Positions 16,523 to 26,523 of a DNA stretch of 64,000 bases are shown here, one piece after another. The notes beneath the pieces were generated by a model. It saw only the letters and a list, made by a program, of their open reading frames with translations. It was not told the origin of the DNA and searched no databases. Location: the NCBI GenBank assembly GCA_020073605.1, contig JAIQEW010000001.1:248001-312000 (forward strand), in the 5' to 3' direction. Both the position numbers and the translations under genes were made by a program. The stretch is from Terriglobia bacterium. GTDB lineage: Bacteria > Acidobacteriota > Terriglobia > Acidiferrales > UBA7541. Numbering within the stretch: position 1 is the first letter of the stretch; every line of letters begins with the position of its first letter.

Positions 16523-18286
16523 TTACCCCAATCCGCAGGTTCCGTCACTACATGTCGCACCAACGGGCATTCGGAGGGGCCGAGCGTCGCGGCGAATTCC
16601 GCCCTTCGGCCTCCATTTGTCCACCGATACGCTCTGGGTATACAGAAAATCCGTGGTGAGCCAGAGCGGGTTCGTTTCGCCGCCCACGATCACGATGTTG
16701 ATCTGGTTCGGATCGTGATAGGGAGCGATGAGCTTGTCCTTCGGCAGTTTGGACCAGGACGCATAGGGTTCAATCCCCTGCCGCGCAAGCGGCGCGACGA
16801 GAGAATAAATGATGTCGGCACCCCAGTATTGTCCGGCGGGTACCTCGACATGCTCTGAAAGCCATCGGCTGAGCTCTTGCTTTGTTTTGAAACCCTGGTC
16901 CTTGAGGCCCTTGGCTACCAGCGGGTCCATCACCAGAGTGGCGGCCGAGCGCAGCCCGGCAAACGCCTTCAGCATGATGACCGTTTCCTCGCTGGCCGGC
17001 CGCACCGAATTCGCGGCGCCCATGCTGTTGATGACGCTCCATCCGCGGAAGAAGCTGACGACGCTTTCATCGGCACGGAAGCCCTTTTGCACGTGGAAAG
17101 GCTCCCAGACGCTTTTCTCCTCGTTCTCCGCGCAGCACATGTTGTTGTAATTGAGGTTGTGGCCGAGGGAGCCCATAAAAGTCTCGCCCAGCCGGGAATC
17201 CGCCAAATTGACGGTCATCAACGTCCAGGCTCGCCCGATCACGGAATTCGCCAGATTGAACGGGCTCAAAGCGCCGACGCCCGAGTTCATGGCAATCTCG
17301 TCGCGAATCGGCCCATTCACGACGACCATCCTGGCAAAGGAAGTCGTGGAGCTTGGAAAGGCGGGCTCCTGAGCAGAGGCGATGGCGAGTATCACGGGGA
17401 AATGTTCGGGCCTGGCTCCCGCCATCACTGCATTGACCGCGACCTTCTCGACCGTGTACTCGATCTTCTCCTGCGTGGTCGTGATGGTCATGCGGCCGAC
17501 GACTTCGTCGGGATCGTGGCTGGTTCCCGTGAGCATTTCGGCCACGCGTTCGTTGGTGGGCAGGATGATCGGAAGACCGTCGGTCCAGCCGCTTTCCAGA
17601 AAGAGCCGCCGCAGATTCTCTTCCGTGTTCGGCTCCAGCAGCCTGACCGGGACAGGCCTTCCGGCCCGCTCCGGTTTCATTTCGCGTTCGGTAAGAGGCT
17701 TTGTGAGTGCTTCGATCAACTCCGGCACCAAGGGCTTTCCCGATATGGGGTCGTTGCCTTCGATGTATCGCTGCAAGACGGCCCGGGACATCCCAACGAC
17801 CGGATAGGGAGTGAAGCTGAAGCGCAAATTCATTCCATGATTGCGCGAATCGCGCTCGATGTAGTCAGCGAATCGGGCGGTCGTGATGGGAGCGGTGGGG
17901 ATTCCGTAGGCGTGTTCGAGTTTCCTGCAGTGCTCGGCGACACTCGCCGAACAGCCGTCTCAACCGCCGACACCGAAGATGACCGCGTGCCCTTTGTCCT
18001 TCACTTGGGCCCACAGTTCGGGATCGTCCAGGAACATGTTGCCCTTTTTCCGGTGGAGCAGCGTTTTAACGGCAGGCATGTTGCGGGAAAACCACGCGCG
18101 CAACTCTTCAAGAAACTCGTACCCTCCCGCAAATCCCACGTCCACGAGGTAAACGGTCTTGCCTTCGAGAGTGTCGAGGCGCGGAGCCATGGATAACGGC
18201 TCGAACACGCCGGTGGGCCGGCCCTGAGGGTTCAACACCGTGAACAACGGACTGGTAAGCGTGCTCTGTGCGATAGCCTGCGCCAT
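16523..18286 (-). CDS. UGSC-family selenoprotein, fused to a large uncharacterised C-terminal domain (in-frame TGA = Sec109)
   Basis: 587 aa read through TGA at 17962-17960. Start: ATG 18286, preceded by GGGAGG. Residues 1-108 and 110-160 form one UGSC-like domain interrupted by the TGA: IFGVGG-Sec-DGCSASVAEHC, then LEHAYGIPTAPITTARFADY and LRFSFTPYPVVG. The family is named for a motif with Sec or Cys at this exact site. Residues about 200-587 form a second domain (GWTDGLPIILPTNERVAEML, VAVNAVMAGARPEHFPVILA, CCAENEEKSVWEP) that I recall only as an uncharacterised family; it ends CSDGTCGLG before TAA. Frame and homology continue across the TGA without any shift. Activity unknown; redox chemistry is plausible. 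Confidence 0.82.
17931..17962 (-). promoter_or_regulatory. Bacterial SECIS-type hairpin following the Sec TGA
   Basis: Directly after the TGA (17962-17960) and six bases, the minus strand forms a 10-bp stem (TGTTCGGCGA pairing with TCGCCGAGCA, one G-U) around a GTG loop at 17943-17941. The apical loop begins 16 nt after the TGA, at the short end of the spacing used by bacterial SECIS elements. The stem lies inside the coding sequence, as bacterial SECIS must. SelB recognition is inferred. Confidence 0.6.
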
Positions 18287-18490
18287 TTTAGTCCTCCCAA
18301 GCCGCGCAAGCGGCGAAAAATCGAGCATACGTCACGGCAGCATACGTGGATAGTACCTCAATTCCGCGAGCGGGGGTACGCAGCGCGCGCTCGAGCGGAT
18401 CGCGCAATCCGTCCTGATTGACAATAGCCCCGCGTCAGCCTACAAGGGAGCTCTGTTGTGCACCGAAAATTACTGAGGGAGGACTACGCA

Positions 18491-18859
18491 ATGAAACTTC
18501 GAATGGGTGCCGCTCTTGCGATCTTCGTGCTGGCCATTTGCCTACCCGCTCTGGCTGCGGACATCAGCGGTCAGTGGACGGCAACGTTCAACACTCAGGT
18601 GGGCGAGCAGCACTATGTCTACACGTTCAAGGTTGACGGGGAGAAGCTTACGGGCACGGCGAAATCCGACGATAGTACGACCGAGATACAAAACGGGGTC
18701 GTGAAGGGCGATGACGTTTCGTTCGTCGAGAATCGGGACTACCAGGGCCAGAAGCTCGTGTTTACATACGTGGGAAAAGTCTCTGGCGATGAAATCAAGT
18801 TTACTCGCGAACTGACGGGATTTGACAAAGAGGTCCTGGTCGCAAAGCGTGTCAAGTAA
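18491..18859 (+). CDS. Small secreted protein of unknown function
   Basis: 122 aa from the ATG at 18491, which has a GGGAGGA box 8 nt upstream. A clear signal peptide (KLRMGAALAIFVLAICLPAL, cleavage after ALA) is followed by about 100 residues predicted all-beta: ISGQWTATFNTQVGEQHYVY, FKVDGEKLTGTAKSDD, VVKGDDVSFVENRDYQGQ. The repeating strand-turn pattern recalls small lipocalin-like barrels. Similar secreted proteins are frequent in Acidobacteriota, but I know of no assigned function. Confidence 0.75.
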   Translation: MKLRMGAALAIFVLAICLPALAADISGQWTATFNTQVGEQHYVYTFKVDGEKLTGTAKSDDSTTEIQNGVVKGDDVSFVENRDYQGQKLVFTYVGKVSGDEIKFTRELTGFDKEVLVAKRVK

Positions 18860-18884
18860 ACCGGTGTTCTGAAAGAGGCCGCAG

Positions 18885-19814
18885 CTATCGCTTGTGCGCG
18901 TGCGCGGCCTTGCCTTCCGGTTCGTGCGTGGCGGCGTCAACGCCGTGCCGGACGAGAGCCACAAAGGCCGCCGCCGAGCGCGGTAGCGTGCGGTCGCGCC
19001 GGTAAACGATGCCCAGTTCCCGCCAGACCTCCATGTCGGAGACCGGGATCAGCTTCACCTGCCCCGCGTGCACTTCGTCCTGCGCGAAACCCTCGCTGAT
19101 CAGCGAAACGCCGAGCCCGGCGGCGACGAACCGCTTGATCATTCCGACGCTCGCCAGCTCCATCGTGATCCTCAGCCGCGAACGGAAGGGGCGAAACTGC
19201 TTGTCGAGCACCTGGCGCGTGAAGCCGGTCTTGGGAAAAATCAGCGGCTGATCGGCGATGTCGCTCGTCTTCACGCTTTTGTACGAGGCGAGAGGGTTAT
19301 TCGGGCTGACCATCAGCATCAGCCGGTCCCGGAAAATGGAGTGGACCTTCAGGCTCGGCGACTTCACCGGCAGTGTGACGATGCCCACGTCCACCGTGCC
19401 GTCCTCGACCTTCTCCAGCACCTTGTGGCTGAAGTTGCGGTAGATGCTGATTTGAACGCCGGGAAAGCGCCGGTTGTACTCCGCGAAAATGTCGGGCAGG
19501 ACGTAGAGGCAAGTCGCCTCGTTCGCCCCGATGGCAAGCGTCCCGTGCGGCGTGTTCGATTGGTCGGCAACCGCCCGCAAGGATTCGTTGCGGAGCGTCA
19601 GCAGCTTGTTCGCGTATTCGAGGAGCGTCTCGCCGGCAACCGTCAGGCGAACCGATTTCCCCACGCGGTCGAAAAGCTTCTGCCCGTACTCCTGCTCGAG
19701 CTGGCGAATCTGCGCGCTCACCGCGGGTTGCGAACGGTAAAGCTTTTGCCCGGCGCGCGAGAAGCTCCCCTGCTTGGCGATCTCGAGAAATGTTATGAGG
19801 TGGTCGAAGTCCAT
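18885..19814 (-). CDS. LysR-family transcriptional regulator
   Basis: 309 aa. Residues 1-60 are the LysR winged HTH (FDHLITFLEIAKQGSFSRAG, SQPAVSAQIRQLEQEYGQKL). Residues about 90-295 form the periplasmic-binding-like effector domain (GTLAIGANEATCLYVLPDIF, VGIVTLPVKSPSL, AAGLGVSLISEGFAQDEV). The overall style is of the CysB/CbbR branch, but the effector and targets cannot be read from the sequence. Not in an obvious operon; the zwf gene ends 88 nt upstream on the same strand. Confidence 0.9.
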   Translation of the reverse strand: MDFDHLITFLEIAKQGSFSRAGQKLYRSQPAVSAQIRQLEQEYGQKLFDRVGKSVRLTVAGETLLEYANKLLTLRNESLRAVADQSNTPHGTLAIGANEATCLYVLPDIFAEYNRRFPGVQISIYRNFSHKVLEKVEDGTVDVGIVTLPVKSPSLKVHSIFRDRLMLMVSPNNPLASYKSVKTSDIADQPLIFPKTGFTRQVLDKQFRPFRSRLRITMELASVGMIKRFVAAGLGVSLISEGFAQDEVHAGQVKLIPVSDMEVWRELGIVYRRDRTLPRSAAAFVALVRHGVDAATHEPEGKAAHAHKR

Positions 19815-19902
19815 GGCTGTATGGTGAACCGTATCACGGAAGTGCGGGCAGGATTATAGCAAAATGGAGGGCTAGGTCAGGATGAACGCCTGAGAAATCC
19901 GT

Positions 19903-21498
19903 CTACGCCCGTTCTCCAGAGCGTCCGGCGCTCTCCCCAGTGGCGTGATGCGGACCGCCGGCGCGAGTGGGGTCGCGCCATTCGCGCCCTTCCCTGTGGA
20001 GAAGCTCGTCAGCCTGTTGTGGTCCCCAAGTGCCCGCGGAGTAATTCGGAAAATCGCGCGGGGGAAGAGCCTTCCAGACATCCAGAATCGGCTGGACGAC
20101 GGCCCAGCCCGCCTCGACCATATCGGCGCGCTGGAAAAGCGTGGGGTCGCCGAGCATGCAATCGTAAAGCAGCGTCTCGTATCCGGTGGAAGGCGTCGTG
20201 CCAAAATAGTCGGAATACTGAAAATCCATGTTCACGGCGCCGAGACGAACCACCGGTCCGGGAATCTTGGCCTCGAAACTCAGCGAGATGCCTTCATTCG
20301 GCTGGATATTGATGACGAGCTCGTTCGGCGGAATCTGCTCGACCGACGTATTGCGGAAGAGAACGAGCGGCGGTCGGCGGAAGCGAATCACGACCTGCGT
20401 GATCCGCTCGGTCATCCGCTTGCCTGTGCGCAGGTAGAATGGCACACCGGCCCAGCGCCAGTTGTCGATGTGCAGGGCCATGGCCACGTAGGTCGGCGTC
20501 TGCGAATCGGGCGCGACGTGAGGTTCACTGCGATACGCGGGCACGTGTTTTCCATCCATCGCGCCTTCGCCATACTGGCCGCGCACCGCCTGGTCCAGGA
20601 CTCGTTCGGGGCTGAGCGGCTGGATCGCGCGCAGGATTTTTGTCTGCTCGTCGTGGACTGCGTCCGCTTCGAAGGAAATCGGCGGCTCCATGGCGGAGAG
20701 CGTAATCAACTGGAAGATGTGATTCGGGACCATGTCGCGCAGCGCGCCGGCGGTCTCGTAATATCCGCCGCGTAGCTCGACGCCGAGTTCTTCGGCCACC
20801 GTCACCTGCACGTGATCCACGTAGCGGCGATTCCACACCGGCTCGAAGATGCCATTTGCGAACCGAAACGCCAGGAGATTCTGAACGGTTTCTTTACCGA
20901 GGTAATGGTCGATCCGGTAGATTTGCTTTTCTTCGAGGACGTGCCCGAGCGCGTGATTCAACGCCACGGCCGACGCGAGGTCGTGGCCGAACGGCTTTTC
21001 GATCACGACGCGCTTCCACTTGGGCCCTTCCTGGCGGGTGAGCTTGGCCGCGCCGAGTTGCTCCACGACGATCGGGAAAAACACCGGGCTCGTCGCCAGA
21101 TAGAACAGGCAATTGCCCTGCGTGCCCTGCTCCTTCTCGACCTGAGCGAGCGTTTCACCCAGCTTCTTGTAGAGGACGGGGTCCTGGAAATCGCCGGAGA
21201 GGTAGTAGAGACGCTGGGCGAACCAGTCCCAGCGGGACATGTCGATACCCTCGATCGAAAATTCCCGGATATCGTCCGTCATCTTCTTTCGAAAATCGTC
21301 GGTGGAAAACGGCTCGATCGAAACGCCCACAATCGCAAACTGCTCCGGAAGTAATCTGCTTTTGGCGAGGTTGTAGATCGCGGGCATCAGCTTGCGCTTG
21401 GTCAGATCGCCGGCCGCGCCGAAAATGACCATCGCGCACGGGCTGGCCGGCATGCCGGGCACCGCCTCAGATACGTTTGCGGAATCACTCGATGCCAT
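19903..21498 (-). CDS. zwf: Glucose-6-phosphate 1-dehydrogenase Zwf
   Basis: First step of the oxidative pentose phosphate pathway, producing NADPH. The 531 aa contain the coenzyme motif [20 protein letters not shown] (about 25-44), the lysine motif [10 protein letters not shown], and the active-site motif RIDHYLGKE (195-203). GGGGAG lies upstream of the ATG. The C-terminal 30 residues are Gly/Ala/Arg-rich and variable. Last gene of tal-pgi-zwf; no 6-phosphogluconate dehydrogenase gene is present here. Confidence 0.95.
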   Translation of the reverse strand: MASSDSANVSEAVPGMPASPCAMVIFGAAGDLTKRKLMPAIYNLAKSRLLPEQFAIVGVSIEPFSTDDFRKKMTDDIREFSIEGIDMSRWDWFAQRLYYLSGDFQDPVLYKKLGETLAQVEKEQGTQGNCLFYLATSPVFFPIVVEQLGAAKLTRQEGPKWKRVVIEKPFGHDLASAVALNHALGHVLEEKQIYRIDHYLGKETVQNLLAFRFANGIFEPVWNRRYVDHVQVTVAEELGVELRGGYYETAGALRDMVPNHIFQLITLSAMEPPISFEADAVHDEQTKILRAIQPLSPERVLDQAVRGQYGEGAMDGKHVPAYRSEPHVAPDSQTPTYVAMALHIDNWRWAGVPFYLRTGKRMTERITQVVIRFRRPPLVLFRNTSVEQIPPNELVINIQPNEGISLSFEAKIPGPVVRLGAVNMDFQYSDYFGTTPSTGYETLLYDCMLGDPTLFQRADMVEAGWAVVQPILDVWKALPPRDFPNYSAGTWGPQQADELLHREGREWRDPTRAGGPHHATGESAGRSGERA

Positions 21499-21596
21499 CA
21501 GCCGCGTCTCCCCAGAACCTGGATGCTCTCACGTGTATGGCCCGATGCCGAACAGAGGTGGAATTTTGCGGAAGAATTCGCGCCAATCGAACGCTC

Positions 21597-23309
21597 TCAC
21601 GACAACGCTTTTCTGATTGCTTGCTGGAGCTGTGCGAGTCCCCGCGCGACATCCAGCCCCAGATGGACTCGCAGCGCGCGCCGATTGCGCTCCGCGAGCA
21701 CCTGAAAATCTCCACGCGCCTGCGCCGCTTTCACAACGCCGAATGCGTATTTCTGGCCGGGCACCGGCAGATCGGCGGCATCATCGCAAGTGACCTGCAA
21801 GAACACGCCTGAATTCGGGCCGCCTTTGTATGCCTGGCCGGTCGAGTGCAGGAACCGCGGGCCGAAGCCGAGACATGTGGCGACGCGCTTTCGGTCCCTG
21901 ATCGCGTGGCGAATCGCCTGGAGCTGCGATTCATGCGCTTCGTTCATCTCGATGTAGCCGAGCACGGCGAAGTAGTCGCCCGCGCGAAGGCGATCGATGT
22001 GCGCGCGCAAATAGCCCGCGAGCGTGGCGTCGCGCCCGGCGGCCTGCTTCAGCGCGGCGGCGTTCTTCGCGTCGGTGAAAAGTTGCAGTCCGTGCTGCTC
22101 GAGCACGGGAGCCTCCGGCGGCAGCGATCCGGACTTCTCGTATGCCTCGGTCAGCTTCCGCGTCTCGATCTTGCTCGCTTCGACGTCGGGCTGGTTGAAC
22201 GCGTTAATGCCGATCACCGAGCCCGCGACCGCCGTGGCAATTTCCCAGCGGAAGAATTCCTGTCCGAGGTCGTAAATCTCGGGCACGGCGATACGAATCA
22301 CGGGCTGGCCGGCCTTTTCGATCGCCGCCACCGCGGCATCCTGCGCCGGATCGGGTGCGGATTCGAGACGCAGGTACGCAAAAACTCGATCGTTGCCGTA
22401 CACGTCGGGTGGGGCGATTTTCTCGCGGTCCACGGGAATGATTCCGTGGCCCTCCTTGCCGGTGGATTCGGCGATCAATTGCTCGAGCCACGCGCCCAAA
22501 TCCGAAATCCCCGGCGACGTGAAAATCGTGAGCTTGTCGCGGCCGCTCTTTGCGAGAGTGCCGAGGGTCGCGCCGAGCACAACGCCCGGATTTTGATCCG
22601 CGGGGACGGAGGAGGCGCACGCACGCACCATTTTTTCCGTGTGGTCGAGAAACTTTGCGATGTCGAGACCCTGGATGGCCCCGGGAATCATGCCGAAATT
22701 CGAGAGCGCCGAATATCGCCCTCCGATGGAGGATAGGCCAAAAAAGATGTGGCGAAAGCCGGCTGCCTCCGCGACCTTCTGCATGTTCGAGCCGGGATCC
22801 GTGATGGCGATGAAGCGCTTCCCTGCCTCGGCGGCTCCGACAGTCTGCCTCACGCGGTCGAAAAAGTACTGCTGAAAAATGTTTGGCTCGAGTGTGCTGC
22901 CTGATTTGCTCGATACGATGAAAATCGTTTTCGCCAGGTCCAGCTTCCCCTCGAGGGTCCTCACTTGCGCCGGATCGGTCGAGTCGAGGACCAAGAATTC
23001 GGGATGGCCCGGAACCTTGCCGAACGTGAGCTTTAGGACTTCGACACAGAGGCTGGACCCGCCCATGCCGAGGAGCACCGCTTGCGTGAATCCCGCCGCA
23101 CGCATCTCTTCGGCGATCTGCTGAAAGCGCTGGCGATTGGCAATCTGTTCTTCGGTGATGCCGAGCCAGCCGAGCCATTTGCTTTCGTCGGCGTTGCTCC
23201 AAAGCGAAGCATCGCGCGCCCAAAGTCGCCGGACCTTGTCGTGGGCTTTCCAGTCCTCAAGTGTGGCCTTCACCGCTCGCGCGAGAGGCTCCGGCAAGTA
23301 GTCGGTCAT
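21597..23309 (-). CDS. pgi: Glucose-6-phosphate isomerase (Tal-Pgi-type)
   Basis: Interconverts glucose-6-P and fructose-6-P. The 570 aa show the SIS-domain motifs VLLGMGGSSLCVEVLKLTFG, IFIVSSKSGSTLEPNIFQ and FAITDPGS-like FIAITDPGSNMQKVAEAAGF, and the C-terminal GPRFLHSTGQAYKGGPNSG. This is the Pgi form that in several phyla is fused behind transaldolase; here the two are separate genes overlapping by 4 nt (ATGA), which supports a physical or regulatory pairing. Confidence 0.92.
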   Translation of the reverse strand: MTDYLPEPLARAVKATLEDWKAHDKVRRLWARDASLWSNADESKWLGWLGITEEQIANRQRFQQIAEEMRAAGFTQAVLLGMGGSSLCVEVLKLTFGKVPGHPEFLVLDSTDPAQVRTLEGKLDLAKTIFIVSSKSGSTLEPNIFQQYFFDRVRQTVGAAEAGKRFIAITDPGSNMQKVAEAAGFRHIFFGLSSIGGRYSALSNFGMIPGAIQGLDIAKFLDHTEKMVRACASSVPADQNPGVVLGATLGTLAKSGRDKLTIFTSPGISDLGAWLEQLIAESTGKEGHGIIPVDREKIAPPDVYGNDRVFAYLRLESAPDPAQDAAVAAIEKAGQPVIRIAVPEIYDLGQEFFRWEIATAVAGSVIGINAFNQPDVEASKIETRKLTEAYEKSGSLPPEAPVLEQHGLQLFTDAKNAAALKQAAGRDATLAGYLRAHIDRLRAGDYFAVLGYIEMNEAHESQLQAIRHAIRDRKRVATCLGFGPRFLHSTGQAYKGGPNSGVFLQVTCDDAADLPVPGQKYAFGVVKAAQARGDFQVLAERNRRALRVHLGLDVARGLAQLQQAIRKALS

Positions 23310-24490
23310 CGGTTTGCGGAGTTCTTCGCCTGTTTCTCGACGGCTGCGAGGAGTTTGTCGAACGCGTCGGCGAACAGCTTCACGCCGTCTTCGGTGAGCT
23401 GATCGGTGACCGCTTTCATGGAGATTCCGGCGCGGGGGAGATCGAGCATCGTTTTGCGCGCCGCGTCGATGCCTTCTTCGAGGCTGGCGCGCGGCTTGCC
23501 GTGGTCGCGAAACGCGTCATAGGTGGCCGGTGGAATCGTATCGACCGTATCGGGGCCGATCAGTTCCTCGACGTAGAGTATGTCGCTGTAGGCGGGATTC
23601 TTTGTGCCGGTGCTCGCCCATAGGACACGCTGCGTGGTTGCGCCGCGCCCTGCGAGAGACTCCCACCGCCCACCGCTGAAGATTTCCTTGTACTTCTGGT
23701 ACGTCAACTTGGCGTTGGCAATCGCGACTCTACCCTGCAAGCCGCGCCAAAGAGATTGATCGGCGCTGCCCGGCGCATTCTTGATCAGATCGGCGAGCTT
23801 GCCGTCGATCAGCGTGTCGATGCGGCTGACGAAGAAGCTTGCCACGCTCGCCACGCGGCTCACATCGCCTCCGCGCTTGGCAAGGTCTTCAAGTCCCGCG
23901 ATGTAGGCTTCCGCGACTTTCTCGTACACGTCCTGCGCGAAAAGCAGCGTGACGTTGATGTTAAGGCCCCGGCCGATCAGATCCCGGATCGCCGGAATGC
24001 CCGCGGCGGTGCCGGGAACCTTGATCATGACGTTGTCGCGCGCGACGGCTTTCCACAAGCGCTGCGCTTCGTCGATCGTCTCCTGCGTCTTATGGGCGAG
24101 GTAGGGCGAGACTTCGAGGCTCACGTAACCGTCGCGGCGCTTGGTCTGGTCGTAAACGCGCCGCAGCGCGTCGGCCGCGTCCTGAATATCGCGAATGGCG
24201 AGATGCTCGTAGATTCCTTTCGCGTCCAGATTCTTCTGCTTCGCGAGATCTCCCAACGCCTGCGTGTAGTCCGCGCTTCCCGTGATCGCTTTTTCGAAAA
24301 TGGCCGGATTCGAGGTCATGCCGCGCAGCCCATCCACGTCAATCAGGCGCGCGAGCTCACCCGTCGACATTAGATCGCGGCGGATGTAATCGAGCCAGAC
24401 AGACTGGCCAAATCCTGTGAGAGCTTTGAGGGGGTTCTCAGCTTGGGTATCGACTTTCGCGGCGGTGGTTGGCTTCGTCGTCAGACTCAT
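23306..24490 (-). CDS. tal: Transaldolase
   Basis: Non-oxidative pentose phosphate enzyme, 394 aa, of the longer bacterial TAL2 class. Motifs: VWLDYIRRDLMSTGELARLI, GMTSNPAIFEKAI, and the Schiff-base lysine in NVMIKVPGTAAGI (Lys157), followed by GLNINVTLLFAQDVYEKV and ASFFVSRID. A perfect GGAGG precedes the ATG. Leads the tal-pgi-zwf operon. Confidence 0.95.
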   Translation of the reverse strand: MSLTTKPTTAAKVDTQAENPLKALTGFGQSVWLDYIRRDLMSTGELARLIDVDGLRGMTSNPAIFEKAITGSADYTQALGDLAKQKNLDAKGIYEHLAIRDIQDAADALRRVYDQTKRRDGYVSLEVSPYLAHKTQETIDEAQRLWKAVARDNVMIKVPGTAAGIPAIRDLIGRGLNINVTLLFAQDVYEKVAEAYIAGLEDLAKRGGDVSRVASVASFFVSRIDTLIDGKLADLIKNAPGSADQSLWRGLQGRVAIANAKLTYQKYKEIFSGGRWESLAGRGATTQRVLWASTGTKNPAYSDILYVEELIGPDTVDTIPPATYDAFRDHGKPRASLEEGIDAARKTMLDLPRAGISMKAVTDQLTEDGVKLFADAFDKLLAAVEKQAKNSANR

Positions 24491-24643
24491 GATTCCCTCC
24501 AGACCATCGGGAAGTCATCTTACCGCACGAGACGACGGGCGAGCGAGGTTTCCTGTTTCGTGGCGCCCATTGGCCCGAGCTCCATTTTCCCGCTCCTTCT
24601 CCGCCGGCCTTTCCAGGCCAGACGTTAGCACAGGTGAATGACT

Positions 24644-25837
24644 CTACGATGAATGCGGCTCGCCCCTGCCGGCCATGCCGTATTTGCGCAAGAGCCGGAA
24701 GGGGCGCAGTGCCACGTATAGCGGCGCGAGCGGGCCGGGCAGCCGCACCGACTGCCAATCCTCCTCAGCCGGAATCGTGGCGAGCCGCAACGCGTAGCGC
24801 CAACCGGCGAACGCGCCTTCGACCATACGCCGCCGATACCGGAAGACTTGCGCCGCACCGAGCGGATGCGGGCTGCGGGCCAGGAGCCGCCGTTCAATTT
24901 CAGACGCGACGCCGGTCGCCACCCGATCACCGCGCACTCGCGAAATCACCTCGTCCGGCATAGGCGCGTCCAAGAGCCCGGCCGCAAGCGCCAATCCGAG
25001 ATGGAGCATGCGTTCCGCATGCAAAGCTTCCGTGCGCTGGAAAACCTGGTTCCAATCGAGCTGCGATTGCGACTGTACAAATTCGGCGATGTCGGCGATC
25101 CAGGAAATTCTCTCCCAAAAGTCCTTTGAGCCGTGAATGCAAAGGAGCGAAAGCATGTCCTCCGCTCCAAACGTCCACACGTCGTGGCCGCTCAATGAGA
25201 CGGGCATAAGCCGCTTTGCGAGATCGTCCAGGTCAGGAGGGACGGGAAAGTGGCGCAGCGTCACTTCCGTGTGAAGCTCAATCGTCATGGATCGCGCAGC
25301 GTCGCGGTAGTTGTACTCCCCGGGAACAACCGACGCCGGCGCGCCGGCCGACAGAACCCACGGGAACCTCGCGCGATAACCCAGACTCGTGATGATCTCG
25401 TTTGCTTTCGCCATGTCGCGCTGGCGCAGGATGATGTCCAGATCTTCGTATTCCCGCAGCGAAATGTCTCCGTAAGCTTGCGCGGCAAGCACCGGCCCCT
25501 TGTATGGAATTGCCTGAATCCGCTCCGAACGGAACAGATCGATGATCTTGATCAGCTCGGCGGTCAGGACCAAACACCGCATCGCATTGGCACGCGCCAG
25601 TTGCTTCAAGCGTTCGAGATGGCCGGGCGCCACGGTATCCGCGGCCGCAGAAAGCTGGCCGGCGAGAAGCGGCGTGATCGAATTAGCAGCGGCTTCCGAT
25701 AGAAGATAATCCCAGTCGATTGGGCCGGCGGCCAGCACGCGAATCCTTTCGGCGATGGATGGCTGCATTCGCGTCCGGGCACACAAAACGAGAAGCTGTT
25801 TTTCAGGGCAGGCGGCATCGCTGGGCGAGAGGGTCAT
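24644..25837 (-). CDS. Nucleotidyltransferase-like protein (NTP_transf_5 type)
   Basis: 397 aa from the ATG at 25837 (a TTG lies one codon earlier). The segment AIPYKGPVLAAQAYGDISLR followed by EYEDLDIILRQRDMAKANEI is the G-S/D-x-D-type nucleotidyltransferase core of the family found near polysaccharide genes. Later SMTIELHTEVTLRHFPVPP and MLSLLCIHGSKDFWERISWI also match that family, whose substrate is unknown. It stands alone, 153 nt downstream of tal on the far side of the operon promoter region. Confidence 0.72.
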   Translation of the reverse strand: MTLSPSDAACPEKQLLVLCARTRMQPSIAERIRVLAAGPIDWDYLLSEAAANSITPLLAGQLSAAADTVAPGHLERLKQLARANAMRCLVLTAELIKIIDLFRSERIQAIPYKGPVLAAQAYGDISLREYEDLDIILRQRDMAKANEIITSLGYRARFPWVLSAGAPASVVPGEYNYRDAARSMTIELHTEVTLRHFPVPPDLDDLAKRLMPVSLSGHDVWTFGAEDMLSLLCIHGSKDFWERISWIADIAEFVQSQSQLDWNQVFQRTEALHAERMLHLGLALAAGLLDAPMPDEVISRVRGDRVATGVASEIERRLLARSPHPLGAAQVFRYRRRMVEGAFAGWRYALRLATIPAEEDWQSVRLPGPLAPLYVALRPFRLLRKYGMAGRGEPHSS

Positions 25838-25939
25838 CAAGGTTGCGCAGCGGGATCTGACGGGGAATTCTACGACATCCCGGGCCGGATCACCCGGGAT
25901 TCATGAGGGGAGTGGAAACTCTTGCGCCGCTCGAGTGGA

Positions 25940-26233
25940 TCAAGCCGCGAGCGGGTGCGTCCACGGACCTTCCATCTCGATCTTTCGTCCGATCTTCAGG
26001 AGCTTGCCGCGCAGGCTCGTAGGGTCAAGACCGGCTCCGGCGCACGCGCGGCTGAAGTCACTCTCGTTTTCGAAAATAAATCTCTGGGCTTCGCGCCGCG
26101 CGCGCAGCGACCCCGACCGCCAGTCTTCCACGGCCAGAGTGATCACCGCCGTCCAAAGCCGATGTTCGGCGATGCACTCCTCGGTGACCTCACTCTGATA
26201 GCTGGTCCCTGCCTGAGTAAAATTGCCTTCCAT
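25940..26233 (-). CDS. Small conserved hypothetical protein
   Basis: 97 aa from the ATG at 26233, with an AAGGGG stretch 9-14 nt upstream; the frame extends to 26362 but that part is uncharacteristic. A central motif WTAVITLAVEDWRSGSLRAR, then EAQRFIFENESDFSRACAGA and LDPTSLRGKLLKI, resembles small helical proteins seen beside phage-like or regulatory genes (an F-I-F-x-x-D/E block preceding a turn helix). No function can be assigned. The 290 nt between it and the histidine kinase gene hold nothing I recognise. Confidence 0.5.
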   Translation of the reverse strand: MEGNFTQAGTSYQSEVTEECIAEHRLWTAVITLAVEDWRSGSLRARREAQRFIFENESDFSRACAGAGLDPTSLRGKLLKIGRKIEMEGPWTHPLAA

Positions 26234-26523
26234 GGCCGTTTCCCCTTTCTGTGTGGCTGCACCCGGCGGCCCGCATCCACTCAATCGCCTGGTCAGGGAT
26301 GTTAAAAGCACGCACAGCGCCAGCCGGTCCGTGCAATGCGGGGCGTTCGGGCAGCGATGCAACTCCCTGGCGCAGAACGAGTTCGCTCGCGTTCACACGC
26401 TGAAATGCGGGTAAGGGCTGATGCAACATCGGAGGTATGACTTGGCTCACACGCGTACGAGTGTTCCATTCAGGGACAGAGGGGGCTCTTCAGAACGAAT
26501 CCGATCAAGCCCGAAGGTAACAG

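Noticed and set aside
16523-17833. Stand-alone 436-aa gene starting at the Met codon 17833
   Set aside because: Homology to the UGSC domain continues upstream in the same frame through the TGA to 18286. The Met at 17833 lies inside the domain and has no ribosome binding site.
17960-17962. Nonsense mutation or frameshift making a pseudogene
   Set aside because: The TGA is exactly at the Sec/Cys position of the family, the frame is unchanged, both halves are otherwise intact, and a hairpin follows directly.
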